NCBI GenBank assembly: GCA_030537195.1
Contig: JAUNOK010000003.1
Location: forward strand, 62,001-126,000
From: Eubacteriales bacterium
GTDB lineage: Bacteria > Bacillota > Clostridia > Lachnospirales > Lachnospiraceae
Direction: 5' to 3'
DNA: 64,000 nucleotides
A model generated the notes under the pieces. The model saw nothing but the letters and a program-made list of their open reading frames with translations. It had not been told where the DNA came from and searched no databases. The first letter of the stretch is position 1, and every line of letters starts with the position of its first letter. Below, piece after piece: positions 45,320 to 54,200 of the stretch. A program made the translations under genes and the position numbers.

Positions 45320-45745
45320 TTATTTAACTGTTACCGCCTTTTTCCTGCCAACCACACTTGTTATCTTCTGATCTTTAATGTAACCGCAGGCTTCAAGACC
45401 TGATTCAATTATTTTACTCCATTTGCTTTCTGATAAATTAATTGACGAATCATCGTTTAATCTTACAGTATAACCGCCATTATCGTCCTCATCACAAGAT
45501 ATCTTATACATATTTTTACGATTAATTGCACCGATTTCTTCAAGCGTATTAACCATACGATATACAGTAGCAGCTCCAATCTTAGGATCTTTCTTTACTG
45601 CCTTGTAATAAATCTCTTTACAGCTTGAGCAGTCCTCTTCAAGGATTACATCAAGAAGCATAAGCCTCTGTTTTGTTATCCTGCAACCCTGCTGCTTGAG
45701 ACGAGAAATAATAATGTCTTTGTCTTTATCAGGATTCTTGACCAC
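45320..45745 (-). CDS. Fur-family transcriptional regulator
   Basis: 141 residues with the Fur winged helix: RLKQQGCRITKQRLMLLDVI, CSSCKEIYYKAVKKDPKIGA and ATVYRMVNTLEEIGAINRKN (recognition helix). The C-terminal dimer/metal domain is shorter than in classical Fur, and no HHH-type zinc cluster is visible. Start codon GTG at 45745 behind AAGGAGG. It is the last gene of the feo operon, 13 bp after the FeoB-associated peptide gene, implying iron or related metal sensing; it may not be the repressor of the TTAG-N6-CTAA sites. Confidence 0.82.
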   Translation of the reverse strand: MVKNPDKDKDIIISRLKQQGCRITKQRLMLLDVILEEDCSSCKEIYYKAVKKDPKIGAATVYRMVNTLEEIGAINRKNMYKISCDEDDNGGYTVRLNDDSSINLSESKWSKIIESGLEACGYIKDQKITSVVGRKKAVTVK

Positions 45746-45758
45746 CCGTTACCTCCTT

Positions 45759-45899
45759 TTAATGACAGTGACCTTTGCACTTGCTGCAGTCACCACCACA
45801 TGTGAACGATTTACCGTTTTTCTTGTCGTGTACCATACTGCGTACAATAAGCGCAACTATAATCACTAATATAACTCCTACTATAATTGTTCCCAGCAT
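45759..45899 (-). CDS. FeoB-associated Cys-rich membrane protein
   Basis: 46-residue peptide read directly: it starts MLGTIIVGVILVIIVALIVR as one membrane helix, followed by a basic linker and a Cys-rich end with CGGDCSKCKGHCH. This is the standard layout of small FeoB-associated proteins in Firmicutes (analogous to FeoC), likely an iron-binding tail at the cytoplasmic face. It lies 29 bp after feoB and is followed by the fur-like gene, whose Shine-Dalgarno overlaps its 3' end. Confidence 0.85.
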   Translation of the reverse strand: MLGTIIVGVILVIIVALIVRSMVHDKKNGKSFTCGGDCSKCKGHCH

Positions 45900-45928
45900 A
45901 ATTACACCTCCGAAATATCATCATTTAA

Positions 45929-48433
45929 TTACTTTGTTGCATTTAAAATCTTCTTAGAATCAACCTTTAATGTCTTGCTTTCCTTATATGGTCTGAATAA
46001 CAGATAAATGAAACCAACAACAATAAGGATTGCAATTACTGTGAATACATTAAATGCTGTGTCGCCAGTAATGAGACCAACTATCTGGTTAATTACTAAA
46101 GCTACAAGATAAGCATATCCACACTGGTATCCGATTGCTATCCAGAACCACTTAGTGTTGTTCATCTCTCTCTTAATAGCACCCATAGCTGCAAAGCAAG
46201 GAGCACACAGAAGGTTGAATGCAAGGAATGCATATCCGCTTACTACTGTAAATGTAGCTGCCATGTTAGCATATACTGTTCCCTCACCTGCTGAGTAAAG
46301 GATACCCATTGTACCAACGATATTCTCCTTAGCAACAAGACCAGTAATAGAAGCAACAGTTGCCTGCCAGTTACCGAATCCTAAAGGAGCGAATATCCAG
46401 GCGATTGCCTTACCAACTCTGCCAAGGATAGAGAAGTCAATCTGGTCATCTGCAAGCATCTGGAATGAACCATCAACAAATCCGAAGTATGTTGTGAACC
46501 AGATAATGATTGTTGAAAGTGTGATGATTGTTCCGGCCTTCTTGATGAATGACCATCCACGCTCCCACATGCTTCTTAATACTGTACCAACTGTTGGAAG
46601 ATGGTATGCTGGAAGCTCCATAACGAATGGTGCTGGATCTCCAACGAATAACTTTGTCTTCTTTAAGATGATACCTGAGCAGATAATTGAGAATATTCCA
46701 AGGAAGTATGCTGATGGAGCAACCCAAGGAGCTCCGTCGAAGATAGCACCAGCAACCATTGCGATGAATGGAAGCTTTGCTCCACAAGGAATAAATGTTG
46801 TTGTCATAATTGTCATCTTACGGTCTCTGTCGTTCTCGATTGTACGTGAAGCCATGATACCAGGAACACCACAACCTGAACCGATAAGCATTGGAATGAA
46901 TGACTTACCTGAAAGACCGAACTTACGGAAAATTCTATCCATGATGAATGCTATACGAGCCATATAACCGCAAGACTCAAGGAATGCAAGGAATATGAAT
47001 AATACAAGCATCTGTGGGACGAAACCAAGTACTGCACCAACACCGGCTACAATACCATCAAGGATAAGACCTTTTAACCAGTCTACACAACCGATTGCAT
47101 CAAGTCCTGACTCAAGTAATGCAGGGATACCAGGAACCCACACACCATAGTTAGCTGCATCTGGTGCTGCACCATCATTGTCAATACACTTCTGAATAGC
47201 TTCCTTAACGCCTGCAGCATCAGTTGTCTCTGTCTCCTGGCTGTATGTCTCTTCATCAGTTACTTCATAATCTAATGAAAGATTAGCTGGAACTGTGTTT
47301 TCAAGTTTCTTTAATGCTGCTACTGCTGCATCTGCATCATAATCTTCTGCTTCTGTATCAATAGCATCTGCATATTCATCACCCTTGTCACCAAGGCTTT
47401 CAATATATGCTGAGATAATATCATCTGAATCACCATAGTCATCTGATGCTTCTTCATAAGCTGAAGAACCGATTCCGAAAAGGTGCCATCCATCACCGAA
47501 TACGCCATCATTTACCCAGTCTGTTGCTAATGAACCAACTGTTGTAACTGATACATAGTATACGATGAACATTACTACTGCAAAGATTGGAAGAGCTAAG
47601 AATCTGTTAGTAACTATTCTATCAATCTTATCTGATGTAGAAAGTTTCTTTTCTGACTTCTTTGCAAAACATCCACTGATAATTGAAGATATGTATGTAT
47701 ATCTTTCATTAGTGATAATACTTTCTGTATCATCATCAAATTCTTTCTCAAGAGTTTCAATCTCAGCTGAAACATCTGGAACATTCTTCATAAGGACTTT
47801 AATCTTATCATCCTTCTCAAGAAGCTTGATTGCGAAGAATCTCTTCTGTTCTTCAACAATATCAAGACCAAGCTTATCTTCTACTGCTGATATAGCTGCC
47901 TCAACCTTATCATCAAACTTGTGAGCGATTGTGTTAACTTTCTTACTTTCTGCAAGCTTAACAGCCTTCTCTGCTGCTTCCTTAACACCAGTTCCCTTAA
48001 GAGCTGATATCTCAACAGCCTCACAACCAAGATTCTTTCCTAACTTGGCAAGATCAACCTTATCTCCGTTCTTTTCCATGATATCGACCATGTTAACAGC
48101 CATGATAACTGGAATACCTAACTCCATAATCTGAGTTGAAAGATAAAGGTTTCTTTCAATGTTAGTACCATCAACGATATTGATGATTGCATCAGGTCTC
48201 TCGTTAATAAGATAATTTCTTGCTACTACCTCCTCAAGAGTATAAGGAGAAAGTGAATAAATACCAGGTAAATCCATGATAGTGACATCTTTATGTCCTT
48301 TTAATTTACCTTCCTTCTTCTCAACTGTAACGCCTGGCCAGTTACCAACAAACTGATTAGATCCGGTCAAAGCATTAAACAATGTTGTTTTACCGCAGTT
48401 TGGATTACCTGCTAATGCAATTTTAATTGACAT
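45929..48433 (-). CDS. feoB: Ferrous iron transporter B
   Basis: 834 residues. N-terminal G protein: G1 GNPNCGKTTLFN (9-20), DLPGIYSLSPYTLEE, NMVDIMEKNG; a GDI-like helical domain; then the Fe2+ permease core with two Gate motifs (e.g. GCGVPGIMASRTI and LCAPCFAAMGAIKRE). Between the first membrane helix and the next is an acidic insertion of about 110 residues (about 322-430), which explains the length beyond the usual 650-770. GAGG precedes the ATG. An operator-like TTAG-N6-CTAA lies 72 bp upstream. Imports Fe2+ across the cytoplasmic membrane. Confidence 0.95.
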   Translation of the reverse strand: MSIKIALAGNPNCGKTTLFNALTGSNQFVGNWPGVTVEKKEGKLKGHKDVTIMDLPGIYSLSPYTLEEVVARNYLINERPDAIINIVDGTNIERNLYLSTQIMELGIPVIMAVNMVDIMEKNGDKVDLAKLGKNLGCEAVEISALKGTGVKEAAEKAVKLAESKKVNTIAHKFDDKVEAAISAVEDKLGLDIVEEQKRFFAIKLLEKDDKIKVLMKNVPDVSAEIETLEKEFDDDTESIITNERYTYISSIISGCFAKKSEKKLSTSDKIDRIVTNRFLALPIFAVVMFIVYYVSVTTVGSLATDWVNDGVFGDGWHLFGIGSSAYEEASDDYGDSDDIISAYIESLGDKGDEYADAIDTEAEDYDADAAVAALKKLENTVPANLSLDYEVTDEETYSQETETTDAAGVKEAIQKCIDNDGAAPDAANYGVWVPGIPALLESGLDAIGCVDWLKGLILDGIVAGVGAVLGFVPQMLVLFIFLAFLESCGYMARIAFIMDRIFRKFGLSGKSFIPMLIGSGCGVPGIMASRTIENDRDRKMTIMTTTFIPCGAKLPFIAMVAGAIFDGAPWVAPSAYFLGIFSIICSGIILKKTKLFVGDPAPFVMELPAYHLPTVGTVLRSMWERGWSFIKKAGTIITLSTIIIWFTTYFGFVDGSFQMLADDQIDFSILGRVGKAIAWIFAPLGFGNWQATVASITGLVAKENIVGTMGILYSAGEGTVYANMAATFTVVSGYAFLAFNLLCAPCFAAMGAIKREMNNTKWFWIAIGYQCGYAYLVALVINQIVGLITGDTAFNVFTVIAILIVVGFIYLLFRPYKESKTLKVDSKKILNATK

Positions 48434-48504
48434 TTGACTACCTCATTTCTTTTATATAAATGCTTATGCATTTACTAACAAACATTTGACAATTCTTACA
48501 TCAA

Positions 48505-48518
48505 TTAGATTCTACTAA
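48505..48518. promoter_or_regulatory. Iron operator upstream of feoB
   Basis: TTAG-ATTCTA-CTAA in the 104-bp gap between feoA and feoB. On the minus strand it overlaps a possible promoter spacer after TTTACA. Same half-sites and spacing as the other iron-block sites. Confidence 0.55.
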
Positions 48519-48537
48519 CCCATATGTAAAAAAATAA

Positions 48538-48756
48538 TCAGCCTACCTCTATCATCTCGGCATCGGCTTTACGAAGCGATAATTCATAGCCTCTTACTGT
48601 AACCTCTACAGGATCTCCCAAAGGTGCTACCTTTCTTACATAGACTTCAACTCCTTTAGTAATTCCCATATCCATAATTCTTCTTTTTACCGGACCATCA
48701 CCATTTAACCTGGTAACTTTAACAGTCTGGCCTACAGATACATCTCTTAAAGTCAT
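48538..48756 (-). CDS. feoA: FeoA family protein
   Basis: 72-residue SH3-like FeoA: MTLRDVSVGQTVKVTRLNGD, then RRIMDMGITKGVEVYVRKVA and PLGDPVEVTVRGYELSLRKA, the standard FeoA signature. AAGGAG precedes the ATG. It would bind the G domain of FeoB. It is 104 bp before feoB and 53 bp after a second feoA paralogue, with which it shares the fold but not close identity. Two FeoA partners per FeoB is a common clostridial arrangement. Confidence 0.9.
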   Translation of the reverse strand: MTLRDVSVGQTVKVTRLNGDGPVKRRIMDMGITKGVEVYVRKVAPLGDPVEVTVRGYELSLRKADAEMIEVG

Positions 48757-48809
48757 AGTTTATCTCCTTCTTATTTTAGTTTTATATAAGAGCTGGCATA
48801 TGCAGCCCT

Positions 48810-49019
48810 TTATACCATAATTTTATTGGCCATATCTTTTCCTATGGCAACCCTTGATTCTTTAATGTTAACTATAACATTACCGCCTACCTTGGAAACA
48901 ACTGTTACAACTGCTCCCGGTACGAATCCGAGATTTTCAAGAAAACGTCTTATCTCTTCCTTTCCACCAATTCGCTGGATTGTGTATGGAGTTCCTTCAT
49001 CAATCATAGTTAATGGCAT
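48810..49019 (-). CDS. feoA: Second FeoA family protein
   Basis: 69 residues from MPLTMIDEGTPYTIQRIGG, with RRFLENLGFVPGAVVTVVSK and NVIVNIKESRVAIGKDMANK; the fold matches FeoA. Start at 49019 behind GAGGAG; the frame-initial GTG/ATG at 49067 overlaps the promoter leader and is unlikely. First gene of the feoA-feoA-feoB transcript, right behind a promoter whose -10 is embedded in a palindromic iron operator. Confidence 0.88.
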   Translation of the reverse strand: MPLTMIDEGTPYTIQRIGGKEEIRRFLENLGFVPGAVVTVVSKVGGNVIVNIKESRVAIGKDMANKIMV

Positions 49020-49072
49020 AAGCTCATCTCCTCTTTTTAGCATATTGATAATGTTTTTCATTACCACCTGGG

Positions 49073-49086
49073 TTAGTGTACTCTAA
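49073..49086. promoter_or_regulatory. Iron operator over the feoA -10 box
   Basis: TTAG-TGTACT-CTAA. It covers the -10 of the feoA promoter exactly, and the neighbouring CTAATGTGCATTAG (49083-49096) fills the rest of the spacer with the inverse arrangement. Confidence 0.65.
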
Positions 49087-49103
49087 TGTGCATTAGATGT
49101 CAA
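49075..49103 (-). promoter_or_regulatory. feoA-feoB promoter
   Basis: Minus-strand -35 TTGACA (49098-49103), 17 bp spacer, -10 TACACT (49075-49080), about 56 bp before the feoA start. Repression by a protein bound at 49073-49096 would block RNA polymerase directly. Confidence 0.75.
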
Positions 49104-49146
49104 CAACTTTTGTTATATTTTTATAATATATTTTAGAACAAAATAA

Positions 49147-49173
49147 CCCCTGATTGTTTCAACCAACCAGGGG
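49147..49173 (-). terminator. Terminator after the flavodoxin gene
   Basis: CCCCTGATTG and its near-complement at 49164-49173 form a GC-rich stem with a small loop; a T-rich tract follows on the minus strand. It separates the DUF2325-DUF3793-flavodoxin unit from feoA. Confidence 0.8.
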
Positions 49174-49215
49174 CAATGTGTGCAATCTTTTCAATATATT
49201 ACAGGCAATAATTAA

Positions 49216-49638
49216 TTATGCTAATGCTGCCCCAAGTTTTTTGCAGTTTTCAACAGCTTCATCATTTGGTGCTTCCTGACATATTACACTGTCTGTTACA
49301 AGAACGGCGCCCGCAGCCTTACTTCTTTCATCCCAGTCAGCCATCCATTCGCCACTTCCCCAGCCATATGAACCAAAAAGAGCAATCTTCTTTCCGCTAA
49401 GGCTTCCTTCTACCTCTGTGAACATTGGCTCGAACTCAGACTCTTCAAGATTTTCTGCTCCCATTGCAGGGCATCCGAATGCTATTCCATCATATTCAGC
49501 AACCTTTCCCGAATTAAAATCAGATGCTGTAAGTACATCAACCTCTGCTCCGGCTCCCTTAGCCCCTTCTGCAACTGCGTTAGCCATTGCCTCTGTATTA
49601 CCTGTTCCGCTCCAATAAACTACTGCTACTTTACTCAT
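49216..49638 (-). CDS. Flavodoxin
   Basis: 140-residue short-chain flavodoxin. The FMN phosphate loop is VYWSGTGNTEAMANAVAEG (about 7-25); GIAFGCPAMGAENLEESEFE and FGSYGWGSGEWMADW are the isoalloxazine-flanking loops. It would replace ferredoxin as an electron carrier under iron limitation. AAGGAG precedes the ATG. It ends the three-gene unit starting with DUF2325, whose promoter has an iron operator, which fits that role well. Confidence 0.95.
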   Translation of the reverse strand: MSKVAVVYWSGTGNTEAMANAVAEGAKGAGAEVDVLTASDFNSGKVAEYDGIAFGCPAMGAENLEESEFEPMFTEVEGSLSGKKIALFGSYGWGSGEWMADWDERSKAAGAVLVTDSVICQEAPNDEAVENCKKLGAALA

Positions 49639-49671
49639 TATACAATCTCTCCTTTTTCACTTTTTATATGC

Positions 49672-50241
49672 TTAAACCGTTAATGCAGATATGCTTCTGC
49701 CCCGGTCAAAGACTCTTAAATAAACTTCTGTGCATTTTCTGTAACGCGCAAACATCTTCTGGCTGAATGCCTCATCGCAATACACCTTCCATACCCCACA
49801 ACATTTGTAATTACAGCCTTTCTGTCTTATAAACTGGATTACATCTCCCACCGGATAACTTAAAAACAGTCCTATTTCATGTGGAAAGCATGCACTCTCC
49901 TCCACTCTCTGTTTAAGATGTTTAATACTTGCTCCAACTTTATAATCTGTATATCCAAATGCTTTCAGCACATTCTGTACTGCAGGCTGTGAAAGATCCT
50001 TCTCTAATCTGTCTGGTCTGAATACATATAAAAGTGCACTTTTTTCATTTCTCTTTAAAAATGTTACATACACTCCTTTGTCATTGAGTTTTCTGTTAAC
50101 ATTTGCAAGCTCCTTCTTAAAATCAGATATATCATTATATCTGTAATTAAAAAGATTACCTGTCTTTAATCCGGCAAGTGTCGGTGAACACTCCTTTATA
50201 ACTTCCCGTTCAATTCTTCCCAATACATCTGTACAGACCAT
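49672..50241 (-). CDS. DUF3793 family protein
   Basis: 189 residues matching DUF3793: ECSPTLAGLKTGNLFNYRYN, GVYVTFLKRNEKSALLYVFR, HEIGLFLSYPVGDVIQFIRQ and NYKCCGVWKVYCDE with conserved Cys residues. Members are common in Clostridia beside flavodoxin and feo genes and are of unknown function; a role in iron-limitation or haem handling is only inferred. No signal peptide. Lies 38 bp after the DUF2325 gene and 33 bp before flavodoxin. Confidence 0.85.
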   Translation of the reverse strand: MVCTDVLGRIEREVIKECSPTLAGLKTGNLFNYRYNDISDFKKELANVNRKLNDKGVYVTFLKRNEKSALLYVFRPDRLEKDLSQPAVQNVLKAFGYTDYKVGASIKHLKQRVEESACFPHEIGLFLSYPVGDVIQFIRQKGCNYKCCGVWKVYCDEAFSQKMFARYRKCTEVYLRVFDRGRSISALTV

Positions 50242-50279
50242 TTCTCTTTTCCTTCCATATTACACTTTGTTGCTTCTTA

Positions 50280-50576
50280 TTAGCATGCCTTACTTTCGCC
50301 CAAATATGCCTCTAAAACACTTGTAAGCGATGCTGCACTGCTTGAATGTGTTCTTACAATATCAACATCATTCTTCTTAGCCTCTGTAACAGCTGATAAA
50401 ACCATCTTATGAGAAACAGTATTGGTAAAAAGTATCATAAGGTCAGGACTTCCTATCTGTTTAGAAAATCCGCTTTTTTCTTTAACAAATACTTTCGCCT
50501 TACATCCATGTTTCTTACATATCTGATGATACTGGCGTTCCATGCATTCATTGCCACCAATAATAACTACACTCAT
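50280..50576 (-). CDS. DUF2325 family protein
   Basis: 98 residues: MSVVIIGGNECMERQYHQIC, KAKVFVKEKSGFSKQIGSPD, LMILFTNTVSHKMVLSAVTE and VRTHSSSAASLTSVLEAYLG. This Rossmann-like small domain is DUF2325, seen in Firmicutes next to flavodoxin and iron genes. The His-Ser-Ser stretch could bind a phosphate. First gene of the DUF2325-DUF3793-flavodoxin transcript, with its leader containing two iron-operator sites and a hairpin. Function unknown. Confidence 0.85.
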   Translation of the reverse strand: MSVVIIGGNECMERQYHQICKKHGCKAKVFVKEKSGFSKQIGSPDLMILFTNTVSHKMVLSAVTEAKKNDVDIVRTHSSSAASLTSVLEAYLGESKAC

Positions 50577-50605
50577 ATTCTTGTCCTTTCATATAACTTA
50601 CTTAT

Positions 50606-50621
50606 GTTAGCTTTATCTAAC
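50606..50621. promoter_or_regulatory. Second iron operator in the DUF2325 leader
   Basis: GTTAG-CTTTAT-CTAAC in the transcribed leader, about 30 bp before the DUF2325 start. On the minus strand related AAGTTA-type half-sites continue towards the gene. Confidence 0.55.
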
Positions 50622-50637
50622 TTGCATTTATAAAATA

Positions 50638-50662
50638 ACGGGTACCCTAACTGGATACCCGT
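50638..50662 (-). promoter_or_regulatory. Leader hairpin between the two iron operators
   Basis: ACGGGTA-CC and GG-A-TACCCGT form a GC-rich stem followed on the minus strand by TTATTTTATA. The loop contains AGTTAG, the operator half-site. It may be a terminator/attenuator in the DUF2325 leader, or the terminator of the upstream PH-domain gene. Confidence 0.55.
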
Positions 50663-50668
50663 CACATC

Positions 50669-50686
50669 AGTTAGCCTTAACTAACT
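50669..50686. promoter_or_regulatory. Iron operator at the DUF2325 transcription start
   Basis: AGTTAG-CCTTAA-CTAACT, a near-perfect palindrome immediately downstream of the -10 box, where a repressor would cover the start point. Confidence 0.68.
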
Positions 50687-50689
50687 ATT

Positions 50690-50718
50690 AAAATATCATC
50701 TTTGTATGTATCTGTCAA
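50690..50718 (-). promoter_or_regulatory. Promoter of the DUF2325-DUF3793-flavodoxin unit
   Basis: Minus-strand -35 TTGACA (50713-50718), 17 bp spacer, -10 TATTTT (50690-50695). The consensus -35 suggests strong expression when derepressed. Confidence 0.75.
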
Positions 50719-50732
50719 TACATTTTTGCAAA

Positions 50733-51179
50733 TTATCTGTCAAATGGTGCATCGTCATCATCACGTTCATATGCATCGAAATCATCATGACCATCTGCAT
50801 GCTCATGTCCATCAATCATATTCTCTCTGTTGACAACTCTCTTGACATCTCTCTGCTTCTCTACAAGCTCTGACAAAAGCTCTTTAGTAGCCTTAGGTCT
50901 CTTGATATTCTTAATCTCGAAATCACCCATCGTCTTATCTCCAGAGCATACCTTAATAGTTCCTACTCCGACAAGTCTCTGCATGAATGAGCGTTCAAGC
51001 GAAATATCCATAATACGGTACAGTCTTACTTCATCGTCTTTGATGCTGAAAAAGCCCCTGCTTACAAAGAATCTGTCCTTAGACACACTGTATCTTGTGA
51101 ATGACCATGGGAGTCCAAGGAAGAGAATTCTCTTCCTGTCCTTCCATAATATATCTGTGCTGACTTTATCTCTTGCCAT
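50733..51179 (-). CDS. Bacterial PH-domain protein
   Basis: 148 residues. The first 105 form a PH/YdbS-like domain (ILWKDRKRILFLGLPWSFTR, FFVSRGFFSIKDDEVRLYRI, MDISLERSFMQRLVGVGTIK), without the membrane helices usual for YdbS. The C-terminal 40 residues are rich in Asp, His and Arg (DGHEHADGHDDF), possibly metal-binding or disordered. Start at 51179 behind GGGGG. It lies 34 bp after purL, so it may share that transcript. Function unknown. Confidence 0.8.
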   Translation of the reverse strand: MARDKVSTDILWKDRKRILFLGLPWSFTRYSVSKDRFFVSRGFFSIKDDEVRLYRIMDISLERSFMQRLVGVGTIKVCSGDKTMGDFEIKNIKRPKATKELLSELVEKQRDVKRVVNRENMIDGHEHADGHDDFDAYERDDDDAPFDR

Positions 51180-51213
51180 AATCTGCCCCCTCTGATTCAT
51201 TATATTCTATGCA

Positions 51214-54200
51214 TTACTTGAAGTACTTAACACCTGATTCAAATATCTTGATATCCTGCTCTCCATAGATGTTAATAGCAACACTGTCACCACGTCTCTC
51301 AGAATGTGCCATCTTACCGAAGCATCTTCCGTCTGGGCTTGTGATACCTTCAATTGCCATATATGAACCATTGATATTCCACTCTTCGTCCATAGATACA
51401 TTACCATTAAGATCACAGTACTGTGTAGCAACCTGTCCGTTAGCAAAGAGCTTATCAAGCCATTCCTTAGGAGCAACGAATCTTCCTTCACCGTGTGAAG
51501 CTGGGTTGCAGTATACTCCGCCAAGTTCAGCATTAGCAAGCCATGGGCTTAAATTGCTGACAACCTTAGTGTATACCATCTTAGATATATGACGGTTAAT
51601 TGTATTAAATGTAAGTGTAGGTGACTGTGCATCCTGTCCTGTAATCTTACCATTAGGTACAAGACCAAGCTTGATAAGAGCCTGGAATCCGTTACAGATA
51701 CCAAGTGCAAGACCATCTCTCTCATTAAGAAGTTTCTCAACCGCTTCCTTCATCTTGGCATTACGGAATGCTGTAGCGAAGAACTTAGCAGAACCATCTG
51801 GTTCATCACCTGCTGAGAATCCACCTGGGAACATAATAATCTGTGCCTGGTTAATAGCCTTTTCAAATTCATCTACAGACTCTCTGATGCTCTCAGCATC
51901 AAGGTTCTTGAATACCTTAACAATTGTATCAGCGCCAGCTCTCTCAAATGCCTTGGCACTGTCGTACTCACAGTTAGTTCCTGGGAATACTGGGATAAAT
52001 ACTGTTGGCTTAGCAACCTTATTCTTGCATACATGTACACTTGGTGCTTCATATAACTTACTCTCAACCGGTGTAGTTTCCTTAGAAGCCTTTGTTGGGA
52101 ATACTTCTTCAAGCGTATCAGTCCATACGCTTAAAGCTTCTTCTATATTGATTGAAACTTCCTTATATGTGAACTTACCATTATCCTTAACTGTACCAAC
52201 CTTAGTGTAAGCTGTAGTAATCTCACCAAGCTTATCTGCTGGAACTTCTGCAACGATGCATCCATAAGCTGGAGCGAAGAGATCATCTTCCTTAACATCT
52301 GCACTGATCTCAAATCCTAACTTATTACCAAACGCCATCTTGCTGAGTGCTGGTACAAGTCCGTTAGCATCAAGAACATATGCAGATACAATTGCCTTCT
52401 TCTGGATAAGTTCATGTATTGCACTGTAAAGTGCCTTAACCTGCTCGAAATCTGGAAGATCATACTGATCTTTCTTAATATCAAATCTAACTAATACGTC
52501 ACCATCATTCTTAAGTTCAGGAGTAATAATATCTCCTTCCTTAGCTACATCAATAGCGAATGAGCAGAGTGTTGGTGGAACATCAATATGTTCAAATGTT
52601 CCTGACATACTATCCTTACCACCAATTGATGGAAGTCCGAATCCCATCTGTGCTTCATATGCACCAAGAAGTGCAGCAAATGGCTGGCTCCATCTTTCTG
52701 GGTCTTCTGTCATTCTTCTGAAGTATTCCTGATATGTGAATCTGATCTTACTGAAATCACCACCAGCAGCAACGATCTTAGCTACAGAATCTGTTACAGC
52801 ATAGATTGCTCCATGATATGGACTCCATGATGAAAGATATGGATCAAATCCATAAGACATCATAGTTACTGTGTCACATTTGCCCTTGAGTACTGGAAGC
52901 TTTGCAACCATGCTCTGTGTTTCTGTAAGCTGATACTTACCACCATATGGCATATATACTGAACCGGCTCCGATAGAACCATCAAATCTCTCAACAAGTC
53001 CCTTCTGTGAACATTCGTTAAGGTCTGCTAAAGTCTTTAACCACTTGCCGCGTACATCTGTAACCTTAACTGGCTTAAGATAATCATCTTCCTGTGAAGG
53101 AATATCAACTACAACCTTAGTCTCCTGATGAGCACCATTAGTATCAAGGAATGCTCTTGAGATATTAACGATATCCTTTCCTCTCCAGTTAAGAACGAGT
53201 CTTGGCTCTTCTGTTACAACAGCTACCTCAACTGCCTCTAAGTTCTCCTGGACAGCGTACTGAAGGAATTCCTTAACATCCTTAGGATCAACTACAACTG
53301 CCATTCTCTCCTGAGACTCTGATATAGCAAGCTCTGTTCCATCAAGACCTTCATACTTCTTAGGGACTTTATCAAGATCTACCTTAAGACCTGCTGCAAG
53401 CTCACCAATCGCAACTGATACACCACCTGCACCAAAGTCATTACATTTCTTGATAAGCTTGGTAACTTCTGGTCTTCTGAAGAGTCTCTGCATCTTACGC
53501 TCTGTAGGAGCATTACCCTTCTGAACCTCAGCACCACAATCCTCAATAGACTTCTCTGTATGAACCTTAGATGAACCTGTAGCTCCGCCACAGCCATCAC
53601 GTCCTGTTCTTCCACCAAGAAGAATAATAATATCTCCCGGGTCAGAATTCTCTCTCTTAACTGCACTTCTTGGAGCAGCAGCTATAACCGCACCAATCTC
53701 CATTCTCTTGGCAACATAATCAGGATGATAGATTTCTTTAACATATCCTGTAGCAAGTCCGATCTGGTTACCATATGAACTGTATCCATGAGCTGCGCCT
53801 GTAACAAGCTTTCTCTGTGGAAGCTTTCCATGAAGTGTCTCAGATACAGGAACTGTAGGATCTGCTGCGCCTGTAATTCTCATTGCCTGATATACATATG
53901 TACGTCCTGACAATGGATCTCTTATAGCACCACCAAGGCATGTTGCTGCACCACCAAATGGCTCAATCTCTGTTGGGTGGTTATGTGTCTCATTCTTAAA
54001 GTTAACAAGCCATTCCTCTGTCTTTCCATCAATCTCAACTGGAACAACAATTGAGCAGGCATTAATCTCATCAGATTCTTCCTGATCAGCTAACTTGCCC
54101 TCAGCCTTTAACTTCTTAGCACCCATAAGTGCAAGGTCCATAAGGCATACGAACTTGTCCTTACGGTCTTTATAAATCTTGGCTCTGTCTGAAAGATACT

